Position numbers and translations under genes: made by a program. Under the pieces are notes generated by a model that saw only the letters and a program-made list of their open reading frames with translations, was not told where the DNA came from and did not search any database. A stretch of 64,000 nucleotides of DNA, taken from NCBI RefSeq assembly GCF_001717955.1, contig NZ_CP014168.1, positions 2,575,501 through 2,639,500 of the forward strand. Reading direction: 5' to 3'. Below, piece by piece: positions 8,783 to 16,457 of the stretch (its first letter is position 1; each line of letters begins with the position of its first letter). This DNA comes from Sphingomonas panacis (GTDB lineage Bacteria > Pseudomonadota > Alphaproteobacteria > Sphingomonadales > Sphingomonadaceae).

Positions 8783-9376
8783 ATGCAGGACTTCGCCGTC
8801 GTCGTGGATACGCAATATGACTTCATGGCCGCCGACGGTGCGCTGAGCGTCACCGGTGCCGATGCGCTGGTCGCGCCGATGCGCGCGTGGCTGTCCGGGC
8901 TCGAGTCCGAACGCACCGCCGGGGTGCTGTTCACCTTCGACACGCATGTGCCCGACATCTACGCCGCCTCCGAAGAGGCGCGGGAATTTCCCGCGCATTG
9001 CGTGAAGGGCACCCCCGGCTGGGCCAACATGCTCGATCCGGCGCTGCTCGATCGCGCGATCCCGGCGTGGCGGATCGAGAAGCATGTGTTCGACATGTGG
9101 GCTGAGGACGGGTTGCTGATCGAGGATGCGCGCGGCGATGCGATGCCGCCGGTGCCGCGCGACGTCTTCTTCAACCGGCTCAAGGATGCGGGCGTGCGCC
9201 GCGTGACGGTGATCGGCGTTGCGGCGGATTACTGCGTGCGCTGGGCGGTGGCGGGGCTGGTCGAGCGCGGCTTCGAGGTGGTCGTGCCGGCGGCGCTGAC
9301 GCGCGGCATCGCGCGGCAGATCGAGACGGTGGTGGCGGAGGATTTCGCCGGCGCGCCGGTCGAAACGCTCGCCTGA
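8783..9376 (+). CDS. pncA: Cysteine hydrolase, probable nicotinamidase
   Basis: A 197-residue isochorismatase-like hydrolase with a GGGAG ribosome site before ATG 8783. Visible motifs are VVDTQYDFM with the catalytic Asp at residue 8 or 9, FTFDTH, AHCVKGTPGWANM (like the nicotinamidase HCxxGT segment) and GVAADYCVRWAVAGL with the nucleophile Cys near residue 148. Nicotinamidase converts nicotinamide to nicotinate, the substrate of the PncB encoded nearby. Its divergence from the NrtR-like gene across a palindrome supports this over a generic isochorismatase. The symbol is given on combined motif and context evidence. Confidence 0.75.
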   Translation: MQDFAVVVDTQYDFMAADGALSVTGADALVAPMRAWLSGLESERTAGVLFTFDTHVPDIYAASEEAREFPAHCVKGTPGWANMLDPALLDRAIPAWRIEKHVFDMWAEDGLLIEDARGDAMPPVPRDVFFNRLKDAGVRRVTVIGVAADYCVRWAVAGLVERGFEVVVPAALTRGIARQIETVVAEDFAGAPVETLA

Positions 9377-9465
9377 CACGGTGACTTTGCCGTGCGGCTG
9401 CTGGTGATGCTGGCCGGAATCCGGCAGATGCGGCGGGACGATTCGATTTCGTGAGGAGTAACCCG

Positions 9466-10203
9466 ATGAGCGACGAACAGGTCACGATCCAGACGCGTGA
9501 CGGCGCCTGCCCGGCGCATGTGCTGACCCCGGCGGCCGAGGGCGCATGGCCGGCGGTGATCTTCTACATGGACGGCGTGGGAATCCGCCCGACCGTCATC
9601 GAGATGGCCCGCCGGCTTGCCGCCAACGGCTATGTCGTGCTCGTGCCCGACATGTTCTACCGCTACGGCCCTTATGCGCCGTTCGATCCCAAGGCGGTGT
9701 TCGCCGAGGGCTTCCGCAAGGTGATCGGCCCGCTGATGGCGACCACCGGCAACGACAAGGCCGCGTCCGATACCGAAGGGTTCCTCGCCTATCTCGACAC
9801 CCGCAAGGATGTCGCCGGTTCCAAGATCGGCACGGTCGGCTTCTGCATGGGCGGCGGCATGGCGATCACCGCGGCGGGGACGTTCCCCGACCGGGTCGCG
9901 GCGGCGATCAGCTTCCACGGCGGCTACCTCGCGTCGGATGCGGACACCAGCCCGCATCTGCTCGCGCCGAAGATCAAGGCGGACGTATATGTGGCGGGCG
10001 CCGACGACGACGACAGCTACCCGCCCGAAATGGCCGAGCGGCTGACCAAGGCGTTCGACGAGGCTGGCGTGACCTACAAGGCGGAGATCTATCCCGGCGC
10101 GCTGCACGGCTGGATGAAGCCCGATTTCCCCGTCTACAACGAAGTCGCCGCCGAGCGCGGCTGGCGCGAGATGCTGGCGCTGTTCAAGCGGACTTTGGGG
10201 TAA
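9466..10203 (+). CDS. Dienelactone hydrolase family protein
   Basis: A 245-residue alpha/beta hydrolase. ATG 9466 is chosen because GAGGAG precedes it and it yields MSDEQVTIQTRDG. The nucleophile elbow is GFCMGGGMA near residue 128 (Cys nucleophile, as in carboxymethylenebutenolidases). The acid lies in VAGADDDD and the catalytic His in GALHGWM near residue 210. There is no signal peptide, so it is cytoplasmic. The true substrate is unknown because the family is broad. It follows the nicotinamidase-like gene by 89 bp and converges with dapE across a palindromic repeat. Confidence 0.85.
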   Translation: MSDEQVTIQTRDGACPAHVLTPAAEGAWPAVIFYMDGVGIRPTVIEMARRLAANGYVVLVPDMFYRYGPYAPFDPKAVFAEGFRKVIGPLMATTGNDKAASDTEGFLAYLDTRKDVAGSKIGTVGFCMGGGMAITAAGTFPDRVAAAISFHGGYLASDADTSPHLLAPKIKADVYVAGADDDDSYPPEMAERLTKAFDEAGVTYKAEIYPGALHGWMKPDFPVYNEVAAERGWREMLALFKRTLG

Positions 10204-10218
10204 GCGGCGCGAAGTCTG

Positions 10219-10302
10219 CCGTTCGCACTGAGCTCGTCGAAGTGCGTACCCCAGCCGCTGCGTGTGGGGCACGTCCTTCGACGGACTCAGGACGAACGGA
10301 AT
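10219..10302. terminator. Family-D palindrome between convergent genes, probable bidirectional terminator
   Basis: Inverted arms with TGCCGTTCGCACTGAG on one side and CTCAGGACGAACGG on the other, and an inner CCCCAGCCGCTGCGTGTGGGG hairpin. It fills the gap between the stops of the dienelactone hydrolase (10203) and dapE (10303). The position suggests transcription termination for both strands. It belongs to a dispersed repeat family in this window. Confidence 0.6.
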
Positions 10303-11445
10303 CTAGGTGGTCGTCGCTCCAATCCGCGCGATGATGTCCGCATAGACCCCGGCCAGCGCGACGAGATCGTCCACCGCGACCGCCTCGTCGAGCTTGTGCA
10401 TCGTCGCATTGCACAGCCCGAACTCGACCACCGGGCACAAGGCCGACAGGAAGCGCGCGTCCGAGGTGCCGCCGGTCGTCGACAGGTCTGGCCGAAGCCC
10501 GAGCCGCGCCTCGATCGCATCGCTGATCAGCGCCGAGAAGGCGCCCGGCTGGGTGAGGAACGCCTCGCCCGAAATCCGTGCGGTGAGCGTCGCCTCGGGT
10601 GCGTGGGCGGTGACGATCGCGCGCATCCGCTCGACCAGATCGGCACCGCGATGGCCGTCGTTGAAGCGGATCGACAGCCGCGCCGAGGCATGGCCGGGGA
10701 TGATGTTGGTCGCCGGATTGCCGACGGTGATGTCGGTCGGTTCGATGTTCGAAGGCTGGAACCACGCATTGCCGGTATCGAGCACCAACCGGTCGATCTC
10801 GGCGAGGATCGCGACCAGCTTTGGGATCGGATTGTCGGCGAGGTGCGGGTAGGCGACATGGCCCTGTTTGCCGGGCACGTCGATCCAGAGATTGACCGAG
10901 CCGCGCCGCCCGATCTTGACCGTATCGCCGAGCCGGTTCGCCGAGGTCGGCTCGCCGACCAGGCACAGGTCGGGCGTCACGGCGCGTTCGGCCATGCGCG
11001 CCATCAGCGCCTGCGTGCCGTAGGTGGCGGGGCCTTCCTCGTCGCCGGTGAGGATGAGCGTGAGCGGGATGCCCGGTTCGCGCGGAATCGCGGCGACGAA
11101 CGCGGCGATCGCGCCCTTCATATCGACCGCGCCGCGCCCGTAGAGCAGCCCGTCGCGCTCCTCCGGCACGAACGCGTCCCCGGTCCAGCCGGCACCCGGC
11201 GGCACCACGTCGAGATGCCCGGCGAAGGCGAAATGCGTGCCAGTGCCGGGGCGCGTGGCGAGGAGGTTCTCGACTGGCCCGTCCGGTGCCTCGCCTTCGA
11301 TGAATCGCTCGATCGTGAAGCCCAGCGGCAGCAGTGCGGCTTCGATCACGTCGAACACGCTCCCGCGCGCCGGGGTGACGCTTTCGCAGGCCAGCAGGGT
11401 CTTGGTGAGCGCGATCGGATCGGGCAGGGTGGTGGTGTCAGTCAT
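10303..11445 (-). CDS. dapE: Succinyl-diaminopimelate desuccinylase
   Basis: A 380-residue M20-type metallohydrolase starting at ATG 11445. Motifs are FAGHLDVVPPG (metal His and the following Asp), GRGAVDMKGAIAAFVAA (bridging Asp), ILTGDEEGPATYGT (catalytic and metal Glu), LVGEPTS, a dimerisation-domain segment with NIIPGHASARLSIRFND, and the terminal CNATMHKLDEAV His. It hydrolyses N-succinyl-LL-diaminopimelate in lysine and meso-diaminopimelate synthesis, feeding the MurE ligase encoded at 52.8 kb. The much longer open frame reaching 12882 merely reads through the antisense of neighbouring genes. Confidence 0.95.
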   Translation of the reverse strand: MTDTTTLPDPIALTKTLLACESVTPARGSVFDVIEAALLPLGFTIERFIEGEAPDGPVENLLATRPGTGTHFAFAGHLDVVPPGAGWTGDAFVPEERDGLLYGRGAVDMKGAIAAFVAAIPREPGIPLTLILTGDEEGPATYGTQALMARMAERAVTPDLCLVGEPTSANRLGDTVKIGRRGSVNLWIDVPGKQGHVAYPHLADNPIPKLVAILAEIDRLVLDTGNAWFQPSNIEPTDITVGNPATNIIPGHASARLSIRFNDGHRGADLVERMRAIVTAHAPEATLTARISGEAFLTQPGAFSALISDAIEARLGLRPDLSTTGGTSDARFLSALCPVVEFGLCNATMHKLDEAVAVDDLVALAGVYADIIARIGATTT

Positions 11446-11457
11446 GGGGAGCGGACA

Positions 11458-11922
11458 TTGCCCAAGCTCGATCTCGATACAATCCCGCAGAGCAATCGCA
11501 CCGATTATCCGCCGCAGTTCGCCGGCGTGGTCGCGGGTCGCTGGAACCGCCGGCTCGCCCCGGCCGGCGGCCTCACGCACATGGGCGTCAGCCAGGTCGT
11601 GCTCAAGCCGGGCGCGCAATCCTCGCAACGCCACTGGCACGATGGCGAGGACGAATTCGTCGTGATGCTGTCGGGCGAGGCCGTGTTGATCGAAGATAAC
11701 GGCGAACATCCGATGCGCGCCGGCGACTGCGCCGCGTTTCCCGGCGGTGAGCGCAACGGGCATGTTCTGGTCAACCGCAGCGATGCCGATTGCGTGTTCA
11801 TCGCGGTGGGCGCCGGACCGGATGAAGGTGGCGGCTATTCGGACATCGACATGCTGTTCACCGCCGACGGGCGGTATACCACCAAGGACGGGGTGGAGTA
11901 TCCGTCGGTGCGGCCACGATAG
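11458..11922 (+). CDS. Cupin domain protein
   Basis: A 154-residue single-domain cupin. I place the start at TTG 11458, giving MPKLDLDTIPQSN, a common N-terminus of this family, preceded by GGGGAGCGG. The cupin core shows QRHWHDGEDEFVVMLSGEAVLIEDNGE with two metal His and a Glu, then the second motif PGGERNGHVLVNRS. The length suits small cupins that handle sugars or act as binding proteins; the activity is unknown. It diverges from dapE with only 12 bp between starts, so the promoters of both genes must overlap coding sequence. Confidence 0.75.
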   Translation: MPKLDLDTIPQSNRTDYPPQFAGVVAGRWNRRLAPAGGLTHMGVSQVVLKPGAQSSQRHWHDGEDEFVVMLSGEAVLIEDNGEHPMRAGDCAAFPGGERNGHVLVNRSDADCVFIAVGAGPDEGGGYSDIDMLFTADGRYTTKDGVEYPSVRPR

Positions 11923-11939
11923 CAGCGTCCTTAACCCCC

Positions 11940-12006
11940 TCCGTTCGTGCCGAGCGAAGTCGAGGCACCTGCGCACTGTCCCTCGACTTCGCTCGGGACG
12001 AACGGA
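11940..12006. terminator. Family-D palindrome between convergent cupin and GST genes
   Basis: A nearly perfect inverted repeat, TCCGTTCGTGCCGAGCGAAG with its complement, around a short loop. It can form a stem of about 28 bp. It lies between two converging stops (11922 and 12015), so it is probably a bidirectional terminator. It shares its sequence with repeats at 10219 and 62361. Confidence 0.65.
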
Positions 12007-12014
12007 GCGACGCG

Positions 12015-12677
12015 TCAGCCGACCGGCTGCTCGAACTTTTCGATCACCCATTCCTCTTCCTGTGCGGCGGCGATCCAGTCCTGCATGAAGGGGTGGTTGA
12101 TGACCGCATCCATATAGCTCGCCGCGAAGCGCGCGATTGGCAGGCTGTAGGTGACGATCCGGGTCACCACCGGCGCATACATGATGTCGGCCGCGCCGAA
12201 CGCGCCGAACAGGAATTGCCCGTCGCCGCCGAAGCGCGCACGCGCCTGTGCCCACAATTCCATGATCCGCGCGAGATCGGCGAGCACGTCGTCGTCGGGC
12301 CGCTGTGGCGGGAACACCTGGCGGATGTTCATGCTGTGCTTCTTGCGAAGCGCGGTGAAGCTCGAATGCATCTCCGCCGACATCGACCGCGCCATCGCGC
12401 GCGCGGCGGGATCGGCCGGCCAGAACAGGTCGCGGCTGGTCTGCTCGGCGAGATATTCGATGATGGCGAGGCTGTCCCACACCACAGCGTCGCCGTCCCA
12501 CAGGATCGGCACCTTGCCCGAGGACGGCGCGAACTCGTCGCCCTCGCGCCGCCGGTCCCACTCGGCATCGTAGAGCGGCACGACGACCTCCTCGAAGACG
12601 AGACCGGATTGCCGGGCGGCGAGCCAGCCGCGCAGGCTCCAGGAGGAATAGGCCTTGTTGCCGATGATGAGTTTCAT
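12015..12677 (-). CDS. Glutathione S-transferase family protein
   Basis: A 220-residue protein started at ATG 12677, giving MKLIIGNKAYSSWSLRGWLA, the thioredoxin-fold start with a Ser-rich active-site loop. The cis-Pro glutathione-binding segment GKVPILWDGDAVVWDSLAIIEYLAE is at about residues 56-82. The helical C-terminal domain follows, with FGAFGAADIMYAPVVTRI (N-capping box). It is cytoplasmic. The substrate is unknown; such GSTs conjugate or isomerise electrophiles. The upstream extension to 12740 is repeat DNA and was not used. Confidence 0.85.
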   Translation of the reverse strand: MKLIIGNKAYSSWSLRGWLAARQSGLVFEEVVVPLYDAEWDRRREGDEFAPSSGKVPILWDGDAVVWDSLAIIEYLAEQTSRDLFWPADPAARAMARSMSAEMHSSFTALRKKHSMNIRQVFPPQRPDDDVLADLARIMELWAQARARFGGDGQFLFGAFGAADIMYAPVVTRIVTYSLPIARFAASYMDAVINHPFMQDWIAAAQEEEWVIEKFEQPVG

Positions 12678-12742
12678 GGGGCGGGGGATAGACGGCTGCA
12701 CGCCGCGCGGCAACCGCGCGAGGCGGGAACTGACCTTCATTC

Positions 12743-12826
12743 GTCACCCCAGCGCAAGCTGGGGTCTCCCGGTGACAAGACGGGACAGGCGCCGCGAGAG
12801 ATGCCAGCTTTCGCTGGCATGACGGC
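12743..12826. repeat. Family-E palindromic repeat
   Basis: Two nested short palindromes, CCCCAGCGCAAGCTGGGG and ATGCCAGCTTTCGCTGGCAT, separated by about 40 bp. The same design occurs at 63388-63470. It lies upstream of the GST start, adjacent to the family-A pair at 12856. Confidence 0.7.
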
Positions 12827-12855
12827 GTAAGGAAATCAGCCGATCGCCTTTTCAA

Positions 12856-12979
12856 TCCTCCCCCGCAAGGGGGAGGTGTCACGCATAGCGTGACGGAGGG
12901 GGAGGGCGGCGGAACGCAGGAGAGTGCGCGCGCGCCGCCTCCGTCGCCTTCGGCGCCACCTCCCCCTGGCGGGGGAGGA
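12856..12979. repeat. Empty family-A inverted repeat pair (REPIN-like)
   Basis: Two family-A units in inverted orientation, 12856-12905 and 12935-12979, separated by about 30 bp with no gene. As at the DUF559 locus, hairpins face outward and the GACGGAGGGGG tails face inward. This is the layout of a REPIN, here as a short non-coding version of the gene-bearing element at 4.1-4.6 kb. Confidence 0.8.
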
Positions 12980-12993
12980 TCAATAGCGCGTCT

Positions 12994-13638
12994 TTAGCCG
13001 ATCGCCTCGATCACCGCCGCGCGCAATTCGGGGATGCCGAGGCCGGTTTCCGACGAGGTCGGCAGGATCTCGGGATGCGCGGCGGGGCGCTTGCGCGCTT
13101 CGTCGGCGGTCGCGGTCATCACCTCGGCGAGTTCGCTCGGCTTGATCTTGTCGATCTTGGTCATGACGAGGCGGTAGCTCACCGCCGCCTTGTCGAGCAT
13201 GTCGAGGATCTCGCGATCGACCTCCTTGATGCCGTGACGCGCGTCGATCAGCACCAAAGCGCGCTTGAGCACGTCACGCCCGCGCAGGAAATCGTTGACC
13301 AGGAAGCGCCATTTCTTGACGACATCCTTCGGCGCCTTGGCGAAGCCGTAGCCGGGCATATCGACCAGCCGAAACGCGAGCGGCGCGCCGACATCGAAGA
13401 AGTTCAGCTCCTGAGTCCGCCCCGGCGTGTTCGACGTGCGCGCCAGCGCGTTGCGCCCGGCAAGCGCGTTGAGCAGCGACGACTTGCCGACGTTCGAGCG
13501 CCCCGCGAACGCCACCTCCGGCACGACCGCATCGGGAATGAATTCCAGCGCGGGCGCCGATTTGAGGAAGGCTATCGGGCCGGCGAACATCTTCCGCGCG
13601 GCCTCGATCGCTTCTGGTTCGAAGGTGGGATCGGTCAT
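12994..13638 (-). CDS. engB: Ribosome biogenesis GTPase EngB (YihA/YsxC)
   Basis: A 214-residue GTPase starting at ATG 13638. The G motifs are G1 GRSNVGKSS (residues 46-54), the threonine-containing G2 region [10 protein letters not shown]3 DMPGYG, G4 TKID and G5 TSSETG. EngB assists late assembly of the large ribosomal subunit. The start overlaps the yidC stop by 4 bp, making it the last gene of the rpmH-rnpA-yidD-yidC-engB operon, an arrangement common in alphaproteobacteria. Confidence 0.95.
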   Translation of the reverse strand: MTDPTFEPEAIEAARKMFAGPIAFLKSAPALEFIPDAVVPEVAFAGRSNVGKSSLLNALAGRNALARTSNTPGRTQELNFFDVGAPLAFRLVDMPGYGFAKAPKDVVKKWRFLVNDFLRGRDVLKRALVLIDARHGIKEVDREILDMLDKAAVSYRLVMTKIDKIKPSELAEVMTATADEARKRPAAHPEILPTSSETGLGIPELRAAVIEAIG

Positions 13639-15395
13639 TTCGTCGTTGGCACCTTCAACTCGGGATGGCGCGCGTAGAGCAGCCGCTGCTGAAGGATGGT
13701 CAGCGTGTTCGACGTGATCCAGTAGATCTGCAGGCCGACCGCGAACGGCGCCATCACGAACATCAGCACCCACGGCATGATCTTGAAGACCTGCTTCTGC
13801 GCTTCGTCCATCGGCGCCGGGTTGAGCTTGAACTGGAAGTACATCGAAATGCCGAGCAGCACCGGCACGATGCCGATCGCGAGCATCGGCGGCAGATGCC
13901 ACGGCAGATAGCCGAACGCGTTGAGGATCGTCGCGGGGTCCGGCGCGGACAGATCGCGAATCCACAGCACGAACGGCTGGTGACGCATTTCGATCGTCAG
14001 CAGCAGCACCTTGTAGAGCGCGTACAGGATCGGGATCTGGAGGAAGGTCGGCAGGCAGCCGGCGAGCGGGTTGACGCCTTCCGACTTGTAGAGCGCCATC
14101 ACCTCCTGCTGCGCGCGGACCTTGTCGTCCTTATAGCGTTCCTGCAGCGCCTTCATCTTGGGCTGGATCGCCCGCATCTTCGCCATCGAGGCGAACTGAC
14201 GCTGCGCGATCGGGAACAGCAGGCCACGGATCGTCAGCGTCAGCGCGATGATCGCCACGCCGAAATTGCCGATCACGCGGAACAGGAAGTCGAGATATTT
14301 GAAGATCGGCTTCTCGACGACCTCGAACCAGCCCCAGTCGATCGCCTTGCCGAAGTGGCGGACGTTGAGGCGGTCCTCATACCCGTCGAGCGTGTTGGTC
14401 TCCTTGGCGCCCGCGAACAGCTTCGCGGTCGTCACCAGCGCCTTGCCGGCGGGAACCACGCGCGGCTGGAGCGCGAAATCGGCCTGGAAATTGTCGCCGA
14501 CGGCGGCGCGGAAGCCACCGTGCATCTGCGCACCCGAATCGGGGATCAGCGCGGCGAGCCAGTATTTGTCGCCGAAGCCGAACCAGCCGCCGGTCGAATC
14601 GAAGTAATTGTCACCCGGCTTGCCGATGTTGCCGAGCAGGTTCTTGCCGATGAAGCTGGCTTCCTTGCCCTGCAGATTGGCGAAGGTGATGTCGTAGGTC
14701 GCGCCGTGATCGAACACGCCGATCGGGCCGACGTGATCGGTCCAGGTGTCGGGATCGGGCGACACGCCGGCGCGCGAAACCAGACCATAAGGGCGAATCT
14801 TGATCGGTGCGCCGGTCGGGTTGGTGACGGTCTGGCGGACGGTGAACATGTAGCGATCGTCGACCGCGATTCGCATCGCGAAGCGCTGCCCCTGCGGATT
14901 GGTCCAGGCGAGCGTGACCGGCTGGGCGGGGGTGAGCACGGGCGCGCTGGCGGTGAACACCGTGTCGGCGCCAGGCGTCGTCACGCCGTCACCCGACCAG
15001 CCGAAGCCGGCGAAATAGGCGTGTTCGGTGCCCGAGGGCGAGAACAGCCGGATCGACGGCGAATCCTTGGCGATGGTTTCCTTGTACTTGCTCAGCACAA
15101 GGTCATCGATGCGGCCGCCCTTGAGGTTGATCGAGCCTTGCAGGCTGCGCGTCTCGATCTTCACGCGCGGCGTGTCGCGCAGCACCTGCGCGCGGTCGCG
15201 AACCTTCTCGGGCGAGGCGGCGGTGGGGCCGGCCGGGCCGGTCGAGGAAGCGACCGCGACGGTCTTGCCCGCTTCGATCTTGGTTGCGGGCGGGTTGGCC
15301 GCCGGCAGATATTTGGAGGCGAAGAACTGCCAGCCGAACAGGATCAGCGCCGCGAACACCGCGAACAGGAGGAAATTTCTGCCTTCGTCTTTCAC
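13635..15395 (-). CDS. yidC: Membrane protein insertase YidC
   Basis: A 586-residue inner-membrane insertase and chaperone. The first transmembrane segment ([19 protein letters not shown], residues 8-26) anchors a large periplasmic domain (about 60-360). The conserved insertase core follows (about 370-570), with FNFG-like [25 protein letters not shown], the cytoplasmic [19 protein letters not shown] hairpin, and [19 protein letters not shown]. The length suits Gram-negative YidC. It inserts membrane proteins alone or with SecYEG. It lies between yidD and engB in the ribosomal-protein/RNase P operon. Confidence 0.97.
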   Translation of the reverse strand: MKDEGRNFLLFAVFAALILFGWQFFASKYLPAANPPATKIEAGKTVAVASSTGPAGPTAASPEKVRDRAQVLRDTPRVKIETRSLQGSINLKGGRIDDLVLSKYKETIAKDSPSIRLFSPSGTEHAYFAGFGWSGDGVTTPGADTVFTASAPVLTPAQPVTLAWTNPQGQRFAMRIAVDDRYMFTVRQTVTNPTGAPIKIRPYGLVSRAGVSPDPDTWTDHVGPIGVFDHGATYDITFANLQGKEASFIGKNLLGNIGKPGDNYFDSTGGWFGFGDKYWLAALIPDSGAQMHGGFRAAVGDNFQADFALQPRVVPAGKALVTTAKLFAGAKETNTLDGYEDRLNVRHFGKAIDWGWFEVVEKPIFKYLDFLFRVIGNFGVAIIALTLTIRGLLFPIAQRQFASMAKMRAIQPKMKALQERYKDDKVRAQQEVMALYKSEGVNPLAGCLPTFLQIPILYALYKVLLLTIEMRHQPFVLWIRDLSAPDPATILNAFGYLPWHLPPMLAIGIVPVLLGISMYFQFKLNPAPMDEAQKQVFKIMPWVLMFVMAPFAVGLQIYWITSNTLTILQQRLLYARHPELKVPTTK

Positions 15396-15437
15396 CTGGG
15401 AATCCCGTTCGTAGTTTCGTGGCGCCGCGTCACCGGT

Positions 15438-15650
15438 TCAGGGCACTGGATCGGGGCCGAAGCCGCCGAAGGGATGGCACCGCCCGATCCGTTTCGCCGC
15501 CAGCCAGCCGCCTTTCACCGCGCCATAGCGGCGAAGCGCGGTGATTGCATAGGCGGAACAGGACGGCTGGAAGCGGCAGGACGAAGGCAGCACGACCGAA
15601 GGGCCGATCTGCCATGCGCGTACCAGCAGGATGAGGAGGCGAGTCAGCAT
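15438..15650 (-). CDS. yidD: Membrane protein insertion efficiency factor YidD
   Basis: A 70-residue protein starting at ATG 15650 (MLTRLLILLVRAWQ). Hallmarks are the amphipathic N-terminus followed by CRFQPSCSAYAITALRRYG and the C-terminal GRCHPFGGFGPDPVP. YidD helps YidC-dependent insertion at the membrane. It lies 42 bp upstream of yidC. A 17-codon upstream extension is encoded by the repeat at 15671 and was rejected. Confidence 0.93.
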   Translation of the reverse strand: MLTRLLILLVRAWQIGPSVVLPSSCRFQPSCSAYAITALRRYGAVKGGWLAAKRIGRCHPFGGFGPDPVP

Positions 15651-15670
15651 CGATCTTCGCCTAAACTGTT

Positions 15671-15742
15671 CTCTCGCGAAAGCGGGAGTCCAGGGCAACA
15701 CGCGCTGCGTGTGCGGCTCTGGCCTGCCGCTTTCGCGGGAGA
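15671..15742. repeat. Family-C palindromic repeat between rnpA and yidD
   Basis: Inverted arms CTCGCGAAAGCGGGAG and CCGCTTTCGCGGGAGA enclose a small inner hairpin (ACGCGCTGCGTGT). The same repeat occurs at 56815 and 62256. It fills the gap between rnpA and yidD on the operon transcript. Confidence 0.75.
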
Positions 15743-15759
15743 ACGGCGGCGGGGAGACC

Positions 15760-16227
15760 TCACCGCATCACCTTCGCCAGCGCCTTGGTCAGTTCGCTGC
15801 GGAGCTGCGCGAAATCGCGCTCCACGCCGCCGTTTCGCCCGATCAGCACGTGATCGGCACCGCGCACGCCCGATTCGGGCAGCACGTCACGCGCGAGCGC
15901 CCGCAGCCGGCGTTTCATCCGGTTGCGGACCACCGCGTTGCCGATCTTCTTGGTGACGGTATAGCCGATCCGCATCGCCGGATCGCCATCATCGCGAGGC
16001 CGAACCAGCAGCACGAAGCCGGGCATCGGCGCGCGTTTACCGGCGTTCGCCGCGAGGAAATCCGCGCGGCGCGCCAGAACGTGGATTACGCCGACAGCTT
16101 CTTGCGACCGCGCGCCCGACGCGCGCGAATCACGTTGCGGCCGCCCGGAGTCTCCATCCGTGCGCGGAAGCCGTGACGACGTGCCCGCACCAGATTGCTC
16201 GGCTGAAAGGTCCGCTTCATGAGTCAT
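15760..16227 (-). CDS. rnpA: Ribonuclease P protein component, start uncertain
   Basis: The conserved RnpA protein runs from about 16086 to the stop at 15760: [21 protein letters not shown], the signature [14 protein letters not shown], and ADHVLIGR. It binds the RNase P RNA for tRNA 5' maturation. The expected start region ([11 protein letters not shown]) has no ATG, GTG or TTG in frame. The first canonical start upstream is ATG 16227, seven bases before the rpmH start, giving 155 residues and an N-terminal extension of about 47 residues read across all of rpmH in another frame. The alternatives are a rare ATC at 16086 or CTG at 16077. The gene identity is secure; the start is not. Confidence 0.85.
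   Translation of the reverse strand: MTHEADLSAEQSGAGTSSRLPRTDGDSGRPQRDSRASGARSQEAVGVIHVLARRADFLAANAGKRAPMPGFVLLVRPRDDGDPAMRIGYTVTKKIGNAVVRNRMKRRLRALARDVLPESGVRGADHVLIGRNGGVERDFAQLRSELTKALAKVMR
16086..16220 (-). CDS. rpmH: 50S ribosomal protein L34
   Basis: A 44-residue protein, [20 protein letters not shown]..., with the complete L34 signature and a basic C-terminus (RGRKKLSA). An AGGGA ribosome site lies about 11 bases before ATG 16220. It is the first gene of the rpmH-rnpA-yidD-yidC-engB operon. The whole gene lies inside the possible extended rnpA frame that starts at 16227. Confidence 0.97.
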   Translation of the reverse strand: MKRTFQPSNLVRARRHGFRARMETPGGRNVIRARRARGRKKLSA

Positions 16228-16457
16228 TCCCTGATCGTCTGAATAGAAAAGGGCCGCCACAGGGACGGCCTCGTAGCGCGTGCCCTTAGGCGGATGACCA
16301 TGCGAAGTCAATCGCGGGGATGGCGAAACGGGCAACATCTGCCGGGAAGATGGATGCGGTGTTTTGCAAATGCAAGACACCTTATCCAGCGCCTCACGCC
16401 GGGCTTCCCCAAACTTTACGGTGCCGCTAAGCCGTTGTCCAACCGGGGGGGTGATGG

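Noticed and set aside
10303..12882. 859-codon reverse frame
   Set aside because: Only the dapE part (10303-11445) is coding; the remainder runs across antisense of the cupin gene, GST codons in another frame and repeat DNA.
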